Part shown: positions 1 through 7,765 of the stretch, in pieces
Position numbering within the stretch: position 1 is the first letter of the stretch
Layout: each line of letters starts with the position of its first letter
The notes under the pieces: generated by a model
Databases searched by the model: none
Told to the model about the DNA's origin: nothing
Seen by the model: only the letters and a program-made list of their open reading frames with translations
From: Sphingomonas guangdongensis
Lineage (GTDB): Bacteria > Pseudomonadota > Alphaproteobacteria > Sphingomonadales > Sphingomonadaceae
Reading direction: 5' to 3'
Length of the DNA: 64,000 nt
Assembly: GCF_900199185.1 (NCBI RefSeq)
Contig: NZ_OBMI01000001.1
Coordinates: 1-64,000, forward strand
Program-made: the position numbers and the translations under genes

Positions 1-239
1 AACACGGGCTGCGCACCTGCATCCAAGCTGAGTGGCGCGCCGGGCGAGGCGGAGATCGGATGCGTGCCGATCGTGATCATCAGGGCGTTGAACGCAAGCA
101 TCGCCCCCAGTCGCACCGACAAGTCCAGGTCGCGGTTTTCGAGATACTCGAGGTCAGCGACGAAGCCGGGGTCCGGCGTCGCGCCGCGCATCGCCTGGAA
201 CGCGCGAAGCCGAACGCGATGAGAGGACTTCTTCATCAT
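1..239 (-). CDS. Hypothetical protein, C-terminal part beyond the left edge
   Basis: The minus strand is open from an ATG at 239 (a second ATG lies at 236) to the window edge, 79 codons with no stop. The peptide starts MMKKSSHRVRLRAF and has a charged N-terminus. A stretch near residues 44-60 (LGAMLAFNALMITIG) looks like a membrane helix. Codon use and amino-acid composition look natural, whereas the opposite-strand frame at 60-293 is rich in Arg and His and looks like a shadow. No family was recognised and no function is proposed. The Shine-Dalgarno sequence is weak. GC content here is a little lower than in the rest of the window. The 240-373 stretch between this gene and the next shows no gene. 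Confidence 0.5.
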   Translation of the reverse strand, partial: MMKKSSHRVRLRAFQAMRGATPDPGFVADLEYLENRDLDLSVRLGAMLAFNALMITIGTHPISASPGAPLSLDAGAQPV

Positions 240-373
240 GGCGATCTACCGTCGGTCATTGTGCCGCGCCAGCGCCTAGTATGGCGTCGCTAAGGACCCA
301 GAAACGGCCGTTCAGGGTCGTCTAGCCTTTTCCCGTAAGCGGTCGTTCGTTCATGACGTAGCTCGGGGCTAAG

Positions 374-754
374 CTAGCTGCGGCGTGAGCTTGGCCGAGG
401 TACCAGGAGATTCAACGCGTCCGCATTGTCTCGGCCCCATGCGTAGAGCAGCTCGACAGGTTCGACGAAGCGTCGTCCAAGCGCCGTCAGCTGGTACTCG
501 ACTGCTGGCGGAATCGTACTCTGAACGTGACGCGTCACAAGCCCGCTCGCCTCCAACTCCCTGATGGTCTGGGTCAGCATCTTCTTCGAGATGCCCGGCA
601 GGCTGCGCTGGAGCACACCGGTGCGTGCCGCGCCGCCATGGCGGACATGGAGCGTGTGAAGCACCATGCTGGTCCACTTGGTTGCGAACAGCTCCAGCAC
701 CCGGCGGGGCGCACAGTCCTCCCGCCATTCCTCGTCCGGCGTTCCGGGCTGCAT
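374..754 (-). CDS. HxlR-family winged-helix transcriptional regulator
   Basis: The 126-residue protein has the compact HxlR/DUF24 layout: Cys at residue 14 (EDCAPRR), then VLELFATKWTSMVLHTL, the recognition region PGISKKMLTQTIRELEASGLV and the beta-wing YQLTALGRRF. HxlR proteins are small dimeric repressors or activators that often sense electrophiles or redox state through an N-terminal cysteine. The start is supported by a near-perfect AGGAGGT seven bases upstream of ATG 754. It is transcribed divergently from the PRISE-type reductase at 846, so control of that gene and of itself from the 755-845 region is the natural inference. The effector is unknown. Confidence 0.85.
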   Translation of the reverse strand: MQPGTPDEEWREDCAPRRVLELFATKWTSMVLHTLHVRHGGAARTGVLQRSLPGISKKMLTQTIRELEASGLVTRHVQSTIPPAVEYQLTALGRRFVEPVELLYAWGRDNADALNLLVPRPSSRRS

Positions 755-845
755 GTGGTTACCTCCTGGTGCCTGGTGACCCAGATGGTGCCGTCTAGAA
801 GCCCTGCCCCTTCGTGCCTAGCTCCTCGACCACAAGGAGTTGATC

Positions 846-1907
846 ATGGCGAAAACGGCATTGGTAGTGGGCGCGAGCGGGATCGTGGGGAGCGCAACGG
901 CGGCGCTACTGGTGGAACGCGGCTGGACCGTGCATGGCCTTGCCCGACGGCCTGGCGCTCAGGCCGGCGTGCAGCCGGTCGCCGCCGACCTGCAGGACGC
1001 CGACGAAACCGCGTCAGCGTTGCGCAGCCTGAACCCCGACGCGGTGTTCATCACGACCTGGCTGCGGCAGGACAGCGAGGCGGAGAACATCCGCGTCAAC
1101 GCCGCCATGGTCCGTAACCTGCTTGACCGGCTGCCGAAGCCGTCCGGGCCGCGCCACGTTGCGCTGGTGACGGGGCTCAAGCACTATCTCGGACCGTTCG
1201 AGGCGTACGGCAGGGGCACGCTCCCGCAGACGCCGTTCCGGGAGGAGCAGGGCCGGCTCGACGTCGAGAACTTCTACTATGCGCAGGAGGACGAGGTCTT
1301 CGCCGCCGCCGCGCGCGACGGGTTCAGCTGGAGCGTGCACCGGCCGCATACCGTGATCGGGCTGGCGGTCGGCAACGCGATGAACATGGGCACGACGCTC
1401 GCCGTCTACGCGACGATCTGCCGCGAGACGGGGCGGCCCTTCACCTTCCCCGGCTCGGCGGCGCAGTGGTCGGGGCTCACCGACATGACCGATGCGGATC
1501 AGCTCGCCCGGCACCTGCTCTGGGCCACGGAGACGACGGCCGCGCACGACCAGGCGTTCAACGTCGTCAACGGCGACGTCTTCCGCTGGCAGTGGATGTG
1601 GAGCCGGCTCGCCGCGTGGTTCGGGATCGACGCGGCGCCGTTCGACGGCACGGTGCGCCCGCTCGAGCAGCAGATGGCGGACGACGCCGCGCTCTGGCGC
1701 GACATCGCCGAGCGCGACGGGCTCGCCGAGCCTGACCTGACCCGCCTCGCCTCGCCGTGGCACACCGACGCCGATCTCGGCCGACCGATCGAGGTGGTCG
1801 CCGACATGAGCAAGAGCCGGCGGCTGGGCTTCACCGGTTATCAGCGGACCGACGATGCCTTCTTCGCACTGTTCGACCGGCTGCGGGATGCGCGCCTGAT
1901 ACCCTGA
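846..1907 (+). CDS. PRISE-type short-chain reductase (progesterone 5-beta-reductase/iridoid synthase-like)
   Basis: This 353-residue extended SDR has a nucleotide-binding glycine motif at residues 9-15 (GASGIVG). It also has the two diagnostic PRISE motifs: TGLKHYLGPFE with the catalytic-type Lys at 112, and NFYYAQED with the catalytic-type Tyr at about 144. WSVHRPHTVIG further along is also typical. Plant and bacterial relatives reduce C=C bonds of enones and enals with NADPH. The true substrate here cannot be told from sequence. The ATG at 846 is chosen over the in-frame TTG at 840 because AAGGAG (834-839) lies six bases upstream of it. It sits divergent to an HxlR regulator, which fits a reductase induced by reactive enones. 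Confidence 0.82.
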   Translation: MAKTALVVGASGIVGSATAALLVERGWTVHGLARRPGAQAGVQPVAADLQDADETASALRSLNPDAVFITTWLRQDSEAENIRVNAAMVRNLLDRLPKPSGPRHVALVTGLKHYLGPFEAYGRGTLPQTPFREEQGRLDVENFYYAQEDEVFAAAARDGFSWSVHRPHTVIGLAVGNAMNMGTTLAVYATICRETGRPFTFPGSAAQWSGLTDMTDADQLARHLLWATETTAAHDQAFNVVNGDVFRWQWMWSRLAAWFGIDAAPFDGTVRPLEQQMADDAALWRDIAERDGLAEPDLTRLASPWHTDADLGRPIEVVADMSKSRRLGFTGYQRTDDAFFALFDRLRDARLIP

Positions 1908-1973
1908 CGCGTCGCGAAGTGTGCCGAGCCGGCGCGCGTAGGCACGACAAAGCAGTCGATAAAGTCGGCTATT

Positions 1974-1993
1974 GTTACGAACCTGTTCGTGCC
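1974..1993. promoter_or_regulatory. Palindromic operator copy 1, upstream of the MFS gene
   Basis: The sequence GTTACGAAC-CT-GTTCGTGCC is an imperfect palindrome of GTTACGAAC-NN-GTTCGTAAC. It ends 29 bases before the MFS start codon. Its left half is complete and the right half matches six of nine positions. The same palindrome recurs at 8822-8841 and 9573-9592. The TetR protein encoded at 8900 is the likely ligand, but that is inference. Confidence 0.65.
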
Positions 1994-2022
1994 TTATGCC
2001 TCTGCCGAAAAGGGAGAGGGGC

Positions 2023-3309
2023 ATGGCAGCAGGCCAGGCAGGCACGACGCAACCGACACGCGTCCGTTACACCATGTTGTCGCTGATCGCGGCAGGAACG
2101 CTCATCAACTATCTCGATCGCACGATCCTCGGCGTTGCGGCACCCGCGCTCACGAAGGAACTGGGGATCAGCGCGACCGTCATGGGCGTGATCTTCTCGG
2201 CGTTCAGCTGGTCCTATGCCGCCGCCCAGGTGCCCGGCGGCGCCTTTCTTGATCGATTTGGAACCCGCCTCACCTACTTTCTGTCGGTTTCCTTCTGGTC
2301 GCTGTTCACGCTGCTGCAGGCGTTTGTCGGCGGCGTCGCTGGGCTGATCGGCCTGCGCCTGGCGCTGGGTGTCGCGGAGAGCCCGTGCTTTCCGGCCAAC
2401 AGCCGCGTGGTCGCGACCTGGTTCCCGCGCGACGAGCGGGCCTTTGCGACCGGTGTCTACACGGTGGGGGAGTATATCGGCCTCGCGTTCCTCAGCCCGC
2501 TCCTGTTCGCGATGCTTGCCGTGTGGGGCTGGCGATCGCTGTTCGTCGGCGCGGGCGTGCTCGGGCTCCTGTTCGCGCTGGTGTGGTGGCGCGGCTACCG
2601 TGAGCCGCGTGAGAGCCGCGCCAACCAGGCCGAACTGGACGAAATCGTCGCCGGCGGCGCGCTGCTGGACCAGCCCGCCCGGCAGCGGTTCGACTGGTCT
2701 GCCGCCGGTCGCCTGCTGCGCACGCGGCAGATGTGGGGGATCTGCCTCGGCCAGTTCGCCGGCAACTCGACCCTGGTGTTCTTTCTCACCTGGTTCCCGA
2801 CCTATCTCGCCACCGAGCGCCAGATGGACTGGCTGAAGATCGGCTTCTTTGCGGTCGCACCGTTCATCGCCGCCTCCTTCGGCGTGCTGTTCGGCGGCTG
2901 GTGGTCGGATCGCATGCTGCGGCAGGGCAAGTCGCCCAATGTCGCGCGCAAGCTGCCGATCATCCTCGGTCTGCTGCTCGCCTCCACCATCGTCGCGGCC
3001 AATTTCGTCGAGAGCAATGCGGCGGTGATCGCGATCCTCAGCCTCGCCTTCTTCGCGCAGGGCATGGCGGCGCTCGGCTGGACGCTGGTGTCCGACCTCG
3101 CGCCGGAGGGGATGCTTGGGGTGACCGGTGGGGTGTTCAACCTCGCCGCCAACCTCGCCGGCATCGTCACGCCGATCGTGGTAGGAGCAATCGTCGCCGC
3201 GACCGGTAGCTTCTTCTACGCGCTCGGTTTCATCGGCATCGTCGCGCTGCTCGGCGCGCTGTCCTACATCTTCATCCTGGGTGACGTCCGGCGGATCGTG
3301 CTCGACTGA
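2023..3309 (+). CDS. MFS transporter, anion:cation symporter (ACS) type, probable shikimate/quinate-like acid importer
   Basis: The 428-residue protein has twelve hydrophobic segments. The cytoplasmic loop after the second helix holds the MFS motif (FLDRFGTR). The first-helix motif LINYLDRTILGVAAP is typical of the ACS family, which carries organic anions such as hexuronates, galactonate and phthalate. The start at 2023 follows a purine-rich AGGGAGAGGGG, which makes it better than the upstream in-frame ATG at 1972 that lies inside the operator. The gene abuts the convergent dehydroshikimate dehydratase with no spacing. With the shared operator, this suggests it brings shikimate, quinate or a related hydroaromatic acid into the cytoplasm. 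The family call is firm, the substrate inferred. Confidence 0.85.
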   Translation: MAAGQAGTTQPTRVRYTMLSLIAAGTLINYLDRTILGVAAPALTKELGISATVMGVIFSAFSWSYAAAQVPGGAFLDRFGTRLTYFLSVSFWSLFTLLQAFVGGVAGLIGLRLALGVAESPCFPANSRVVATWFPRDERAFATGVYTVGEYIGLAFLSPLLFAMLAVWGWRSLFVGAGVLGLLFALVWWRGYREPRESRANQAELDEIVAGGALLDQPARQRFDWSAAGRLLRTRQMWGICLGQFAGNSTLVFFLTWFPTYLATERQMDWLKIGFFAVAPFIAASFGVLFGGWWSDRMLRQGKSPNVARKLPIILGLLLASTIVAANFVESNAAVIAILSLAFFAQGMAALGWTLVSDLAPEGMLGVTGGVFNLAANLAGIVTPIVVGAIVAATGSFFYALGFIGIVALLGALSYIFILGDVRRIVLD

Positions 3310-5166
3310 TCAGTCGGACACGACCGTTGGCCGGAAGCGGTTCTGCGCGGTCAGGCGGATGGTCGCGTTGGGTGCGCCATAGCCGTCGTATCCCGTCCTA
3401 TCGACGAATTCGAAGAAGAAGGTACGCCGGAACGCGCGGCTGTAGAGCTGATGGTAGCGGCGACCCGGTCCTTCCTCATCGACCATGATGCCATAGTGGC
3501 GCAGCGTCGCCGCTTCCGCGTCGCCCAGACCGAAGCGGGCCGCGACATCGTCGTGGTAGTTGGCGGCTATGGGCAGCGGCTCCAGCCCGCGCGCTGCGAG
3601 CAGCGGCGCCGCCGCCGCGACATCCGGCACGCGCAGCGCCACGTGCTGGAATCCCGCGCCGAACGACTGATCCAGGAACCTGGCCGACAAGGCGTTGCGC
3701 GCATCCGTGCTGTTCAGGGTAATTCGGAACGTGCCGGCAGCGTTCTGGATCGCCTGACTCTGCACCAGGCCGTTGGGATCGATCACGTCCTGCGGCTGCT
3801 GCACCTGCACGTCGAACAGCGCGCGCCAGTAGAGCTGCCATGACAGGTACTCGTCATGGTGGACCGTGGCGGCAAGGTGGTCGACCGCGACCACGTCCGG
3901 CGCCGCGCCGCCGGTCGGCTCTTCCATTGTGAACTCGTCGCTCCACAGCGTCGTCGCGGCGACTGCGTCGATGACGTAGACCAGACTGCCCGCGACCCCG
4001 CGCAACGCCGGCATCGCGGGCATGTCGCTCTCGTGCTCGGCAACGCCCAGCGCGCGGGCGCGAGCCATGCAGGCAGCACCATCCGATACCACCAGCCCGA
4101 TCGCGCAGATCGCGGTGCCATGCGTCGTGCGATAGGATGCCGCGAAGCCGTGATCCTCGGAATTGAGGACGAAGTTGGCCGCGCCGCAGCGCCACAGCTC
4201 GACCTGCTTGGTGCGGTGCCGGCCCACGCGGTCGAACCCGGCTCCCTGCAGCATTGCCCGCAGCTCGTCGCCGTCCTCGCTCGCCACGGCGAACTCGACG
4301 AATTCAACCCGCTCGATTGTCGCCCGTGCCGGCATCGTGGGCGTGCGCCCCAACTTGCGCGCGGCAGCATCGCGGAGCGCATCGAGGGAGCGCATGCCGT
4401 CGCGCGCCACCATCCCCGCCGCGTTGGCGCGAAACCGATCGTTGAAAATCTCCAGGCTGAGCGGTCCATCATAGCCGAGCCGAAGGATCTCGGCGACATA
4501 GCCGGTCAGGTCGAGCCCGCCTTGCCCCGGCAGGCTGCGAAAGTGGCGGCTCCAGTAGAGCAGGTCCATGTCAAGCAGCGGCGCGTCGGCAAGCTGAACG
4601 AAGACCAGCTTGGCCGGATCGATGTCGCGGATCGACGCGCTCGGTATACGACGCGCCAGCGAATGGAAACTGTCGAGCAGGATGCCGATATTCGGATGAT
4701 CCACCGTCTGCACGATGTTCCACACCTGACGATGATCGTTAACGTGGCGTCCCCATGCGAGTGCCTCGTACCCGACGGTTACGTCGTACTCGGCCGCGAG
4801 GTCGCCGAGCGCGCGGAAGTCGGCGACGATCTGCGCTCGGTCGCCACTCGCCTGCACTGCGCAGTTCGAGCACAGCAGCAGCTTGTCGCACCCGAGCACC
4901 CGCATCGTCTCGAACTTCTGGCGCGCGCGGGCGAAGGCGCGTGCGCGGAGGGGTTCGGGCATGCCCTCGAAGTCGCGCAGCGGCTGGTAGAGGACGCAAA
5001 CGAGACCGAGCTCGTCGAGCAGGCTGCGCACCTGCCCGGCCGACAGTGCCGAGGCGACGAAGTCGGTATCGAAAATCTCCACCGCGGCGAAGCCCGCGCC
5101 TGCCGCTGCGCGCAGCTTGTCCTCCAGGGTGCCGCTCAGCGAAACGGTAGCGATGGCGTTGGTCAT
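3310..5166 (-). CDS. quiC: Fused 3-dehydroshikimate dehydratase: TIM-barrel plus HPPD-like domain
   Basis: The 618-residue protein has two domains. Residues 1 to about 285 form a sugar-phosphate isomerase/AP-endonuclease-2 TIM barrel. Glu134 (GYEALAWG), Asp165 (GILLDSFHSL), Gln191 (VFVQLADAP) and Glu239 (LSLEIFND) sit where the metal ligands of this family are expected. Residues about 300-618 are a 4-hydroxyphenylpyruvate-dioxygenase-like VOC module that keeps candidate ligands His (VDHLAATVHHDEY), His (FQHVALRVPD) and Glu (FFFEFVDR). Fused enzymes of this type convert 3-dehydroshikimate to protocatechuate in quinate/shikimate degradation. Start 5166 is preferred because it matches the family N-terminus and overlaps the preceding stop (ATGA). 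The extra upstream open frame is the antisense of the propeller gene. It is last in a four-gene operon. Confidence 0.88.
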   Translation of the reverse strand: MTNAIATVSLSGTLEDKLRAAAGAGFAAVEIFDTDFVASALSAGQVRSLLDELGLVCVLYQPLRDFEGMPEPLRARAFARARQKFETMRVLGCDKLLLCSNCAVQASGDRAQIVADFRALGDLAAEYDVTVGYEALAWGRHVNDHRQVWNIVQTVDHPNIGILLDSFHSLARRIPSASIRDIDPAKLVFVQLADAPLLDMDLLYWSRHFRSLPGQGGLDLTGYVAEILRLGYDGPLSLEIFNDRFRANAAGMVARDGMRSLDALRDAAARKLGRTPTMPARATIERVEFVEFAVASEDGDELRAMLQGAGFDRVGRHRTKQVELWRCGAANFVLNSEDHGFAASYRTTHGTAICAIGLVVSDGAACMARARALGVAEHESDMPAMPALRGVAGSLVYVIDAVAATTLWSDEFTMEEPTGGAAPDVVAVDHLAATVHHDEYLSWQLYWRALFDVQVQQPQDVIDPNGLVQSQAIQNAAGTFRITLNSTDARNALSARFLDQSFGAGFQHVALRVPDVAAAAPLLAARGLEPLPIAANYHDDVAARFGLGDAEAATLRHYGIMVDEEGPGRRYHQLYSRAFRRTFFFEFVDRTGYDGYGAPNATIRLTAQNRFRPTVVSD

Positions 5167-6197
5167 CGGCTTGCGTCTTTCCCCTCTGTCGCCCGGACGA
5201 CCGCCAGACGAGCCGACTGAAACGAGCCCAGCCACAGCTGCCCGGCGACCAGCGCGGCAGCGCTGACGCCGTTGAAGCCGGGTTGCGGCGGACCGGCGGC
5301 AACCGTTGTCACACGTCGGTGGTCCGGATCGACGGCGCCGACGCTCCAGCCGCGGTGGCACAGCATCGGATCGGCGACGCCGTTCTCCACCCGGCGCACG
5401 CCGCCGCAGGCCGGCTCGTCCAGCCGCATGCCCGCGATCAGCAGCTTGCCGCCCGTCCAGCGGATGTTGTCCGGCATGAAATCGGGCGCGACGATCCGCG
5501 CGAGCGGCGCGCGCGTGTCGCGGCGATCGTAGACGACCACGGCGTGCCATCCGAACGCGACGACGTAGAAGCGGCGACCATCGGGATCGACCTCGATCCC
5601 GTTATTGCCCGGAAGCTCGGTGCCCGGCAGCAGCGTGAACCCCGGGTCGCCCGGGCGATGCTGCCAGACCGCACCGGTGATGCGGCCCTGCACGAAGTCG
5701 GCGATCGTCGTGCCCGGGCGGGTCAGCACGGTCGCCAGGATGGTTCCGTCGGCGAAAGCGGCGACACTGTTGGCGACCTGTCCAGCAGGCATGGGAAGGC
5801 AACCCGTCCAGCGCAGTTGCGGCGTTCCGTCCACCAGGTGAACGCTGAAGCGCTCGATCGACTCACGGCCACCGTGATTGACCACCAGCAGCTCCCACCG
5901 CCGTCGCCCGGTCGAGCGCAGCGACAGCCCGCGCGCGTTGAAAAGGCCGGGATCGAGCGGCGTGCACCCGCCCCGGTCGCCTGGCGCCGGAGCCGTGTAC
6001 CAGGATCGCCACTGCCGGGTGCGCGTGTCGACCAGCTTCAGCCCCGCACCGGGCGCGAAGCCGCTCGCGACCAGCCAGCGGGTGCCAGGGATCGCGACCA
6101 GATCCTCCGGCTTCTCCGGGCCGCAGACGTAGCTCAACTGCGGGTCCGGCGCGCACGCCGGCTGCAGCAGCAGCGCAGTCGCGGCGAGCAGGCTCAA
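5163..6197 (-). CDS. Paraoxonase/SMP-30-like exported beta-propeller (possible lactonase or arylesterase)
   Basis: The 344-residue protein starts with a hydrophobic stretch ending near ALLLQPACA, probably a signal peptide. The body looks like a six-bladed calcium-dependent propeller. It shows paraoxonase landmarks: PEDL at 30-33, VVNHGGRESIERF at 105-117 (the His of the paraoxonase dyad region), Asn143, NNGIEVDPDG at 198-207 and DNI at 243-245. Paraoxonases and SMP-30 proteins hydrolyse lactones and aryl esters. The likely start is the TTG at 6197, whose TTGA overlaps the esterase stop; no ATG gives a better N-terminus. The stop overlaps the quiC start. In this operon it could open a lactone form of the imported acid, which is speculation. 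Confidence 0.7.
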   Translation of the reverse strand: MSLLAATALLLQPACAPDPQLSYVCGPEKPEDLVAIPGTRWLVASGFAPGAGLKLVDTRTRQWRSWYTAPAPGDRGGCTPLDPGLFNARGLSLRSTGRRRWELLVVNHGGRESIERFSVHLVDGTPQLRWTGCLPMPAGQVANSVAAFADGTILATVLTRPGTTIADFVQGRITGAVWQHRPGDPGFTLLPGTELPGNNGIEVDPDGRRFYVVAFGWHAVVVYDRRDTRAPLARIVAPDFMPDNIRWTGGKLLIAGMRLDEPACGGVRRVENGVADPMLCHRGWSVGAVDPDHRRVTTVAAGPPQPGFNGVSAAALVAGQLWLGSFQSARLAVVRATEGKDASR

Positions 6198-7765
6198 TCG
6201 CGCGCCCGCGCCGGCGTGCGCGGCGCCGGTGGCACGCCCGCGAACAGCGCAAGATCGGCGAAGTGCGGCCAGGCCATCCCGCGGCTCTCCGGCGCGAGCC
6301 AGACGAGCGCCGGCGCATCGGGCTTGAACGCCGGCCATGCGCCGACGCTTGGACTCGAGGGGCGTCCGGTACGGGCGAAGGAGAGCAGCGCCGCCGACAT
6401 CTCGCGCTCCAGCGTCAGGTCGCCAGCCTCCCATGCCCGGGTCGTCCGGAACAGGTTCAGCGCATCGCGGGTGCGCAGCCAATAGGGCACGTCGCCGGTG
6501 TGGTAGGCGCCGACGGTCGCCGGATCATGGTCGCTGAAGGTGACGCCGGCAGCATAGGGCTGCCGCCGCGTGAAGAGGTAGGCATAGGCCGGTGCGCGAC
6601 CGTAGCGCTGCTGGTGCATCGCCCAGCCGGCCATCTGCCCACCGACGCTTGCGTCGCGCGCGATGTCCGCTGCATCGCGGCGCGCATCACCGCTGTTGTA
6701 GGCGGCGAGGATCGCCTCCGCCCGCGCCCCAAAGCTCGCTCGCACGGCCTGCGCCAGCTCGGCACGGCTGGCGACGGGAGGTAGCGGTCGGAAGCTCTCG
6801 TCGCGCGTGTAGCCGATGAGGACCGGCACATCAGCCTGCGCACGCCTGGCGAACACCGCTTCCGCCGTGCCGGTCACGACCCGGCCGTCGAGCACGATCG
6901 GGCTGCGCGGCGACTGCGCGGCGACCAGCCGGTCGCCCGGCACCGCGCGCAGCTCCGCGAGCGAGCTTGCGCCGAGTTCCTTGGCAAGCGCGACCCCTTG
7001 CGCCTCCGCCGCGGCGAGCGGGACAGGCGAGAGCATCCCGCCAAAGGGGCTGCCGCTCATCCCGACCGCACGCTGGAACAGGCCGCGGGCGAGCGGGCTC
7101 TGCTGCAGCAGCGCGACCGACATCGACCCCGCCGACTGCCCGACAACCGTCACGTTGGCCGGATCTCCACCGAAGTTCGCGATGTTGCGGCGGATCCAGG
7201 CAAGCGCCGCGATCTGGTCCATAAGGCCGTAGTTGCCCGACCCGCCGTAGCCACCCTCCTTCGTCAGGTCAGGATGCGCGAGGAAGCCCAGCGGTCCGAC
7301 CCGATAGGCGACATTGACCCGCACGACGCCGTCCCGAGCGAGCGGTTCGCCCGAGTAGTTCGCCATGTTCGCCGAACCGATGTTGAAGCCGCCGCCGTAG
7401 ATCCACACCACGACCGGCGCCTGCCGTGCAGCACGGGGCGCCCAAATGTTCAGGTAAAGGCAATCCTCGCTGGTCGCCTCCTCGCCGAAATAATGATTCT
7501 GGCGCGATCCTCGCAGCGGCTGAAGGCACTCGGGCGCGAACCGGTCGGCGTGGTACAGGCCGGTGCGGCGCGAGAGCGGTTGCGGCGGCTTCCAGCGCAG
7601 CTCGCGGACCGGCGGCTGCGCAAAGGGCACGCCGAGGTACGCATCGACACCGTCCGCCAAGCTCACGCCCTCAACCTCGCCCTCGGCGACCTCGACGCGT
7701 GGCGGCGCGGTCTGCGCGGCGAGAAGCGCGGCAACGCAGGCGGCGGCTACCCGGCGCAGCCTCAA
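6194..7765 (-). CDS. Exported type-B carboxylesterase (para-nitrobenzyl esterase family)
   Basis: The 523-residue protein has a signal peptide (MRLRRVAAACVAALLAAQTA), the carboxylesterase-B signature SEDCLYLNIW, an oxyanion-hole segment (VWIYGGGFNIGS) and the nucleophile elbow GQSAGS. An aspartate/glutamate and His region follow (YTRDESFRP and GAYHTGDVPYW). Family members hydrolyse carboxylic esters of varied size. The gene overlaps its upstream partner by ATGA (7762-7765) and its downstream partner by TTGA, so the four genes are translationally coupled. Together with the neighbouring dehydroshikimate dehydratase, an ester of shikimate or quinate (chlorogenate type) is a plausible periplasmic substrate, but the sequence alone does not show it. 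Confidence 0.85.
   Translation of the reverse strand: MRLRRVAAACVAALLAAQTAPPRVEVAEGEVEGVSLADGVDAYLGVPFAQPPVRELRWKPPQPLSRRTGLYHADRFAPECLQPLRGSRQNHYFGEEATSEDCLYLNIWAPRAARQAPVVVWIYGGGFNIGSANMANYSGEPLARDGVVRVNVAYRVGPLGFLAHPDLTKEGGYGGSGNYGLMDQIAALAWIRRNIANFGGDPANVTVVGQSAGSMSVALLQQSPLARGLFQRAVGMSGSPFGGMLSPVPLAAAEAQGVALAKELGASSLAELRAVPGDRLVAAQSPRSPIVLDGRVVTGTAEAVFARRAQADVPVLIGYTRDESFRPLPPVASRAELAQAVRASFGARAEAILAAYNSGDARRDAADIARDASVGGQMAGWAMHQQRYGRAPAYAYLFTRRQPYAAGVTFSDHDPATVGAYHTGDVPYWLRTRDALNLFRTTRAWEAGDLTLEREMSAALLSFARTGRPSSPSVGAWPAFKPDAPALVWLAPESRGMAWPHFADLALFAGVPPAPRTPARARD

Noticed and set aside
60..293. Plus-strand open frame of 77 codons at the left edge
   Set aside because: Arg/His-rich and antisense to the better minus-strand frame; no ribosome site.
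1014..2045. 343-codon minus-strand frame opposite the PRISE reductase
   Set aside because: Shadow of the high-GC third codon positions; Arg/Val/Glu-rich, no family resemblance, covers the MFS promoter.
3856..5220. 454-codon plus-strand frame opposite quiC
   Set aside because: Composition is typical of an antisense shadow; quiC has catalytic residues on the other strand.
5166..5550. N-terminal extension of quiC up to 5550
   Set aside because: It is Arg/Gly-rich, antisense-like to nothing known and overlaps the propeller coding frame; the family starts at MTNAIATVSL.
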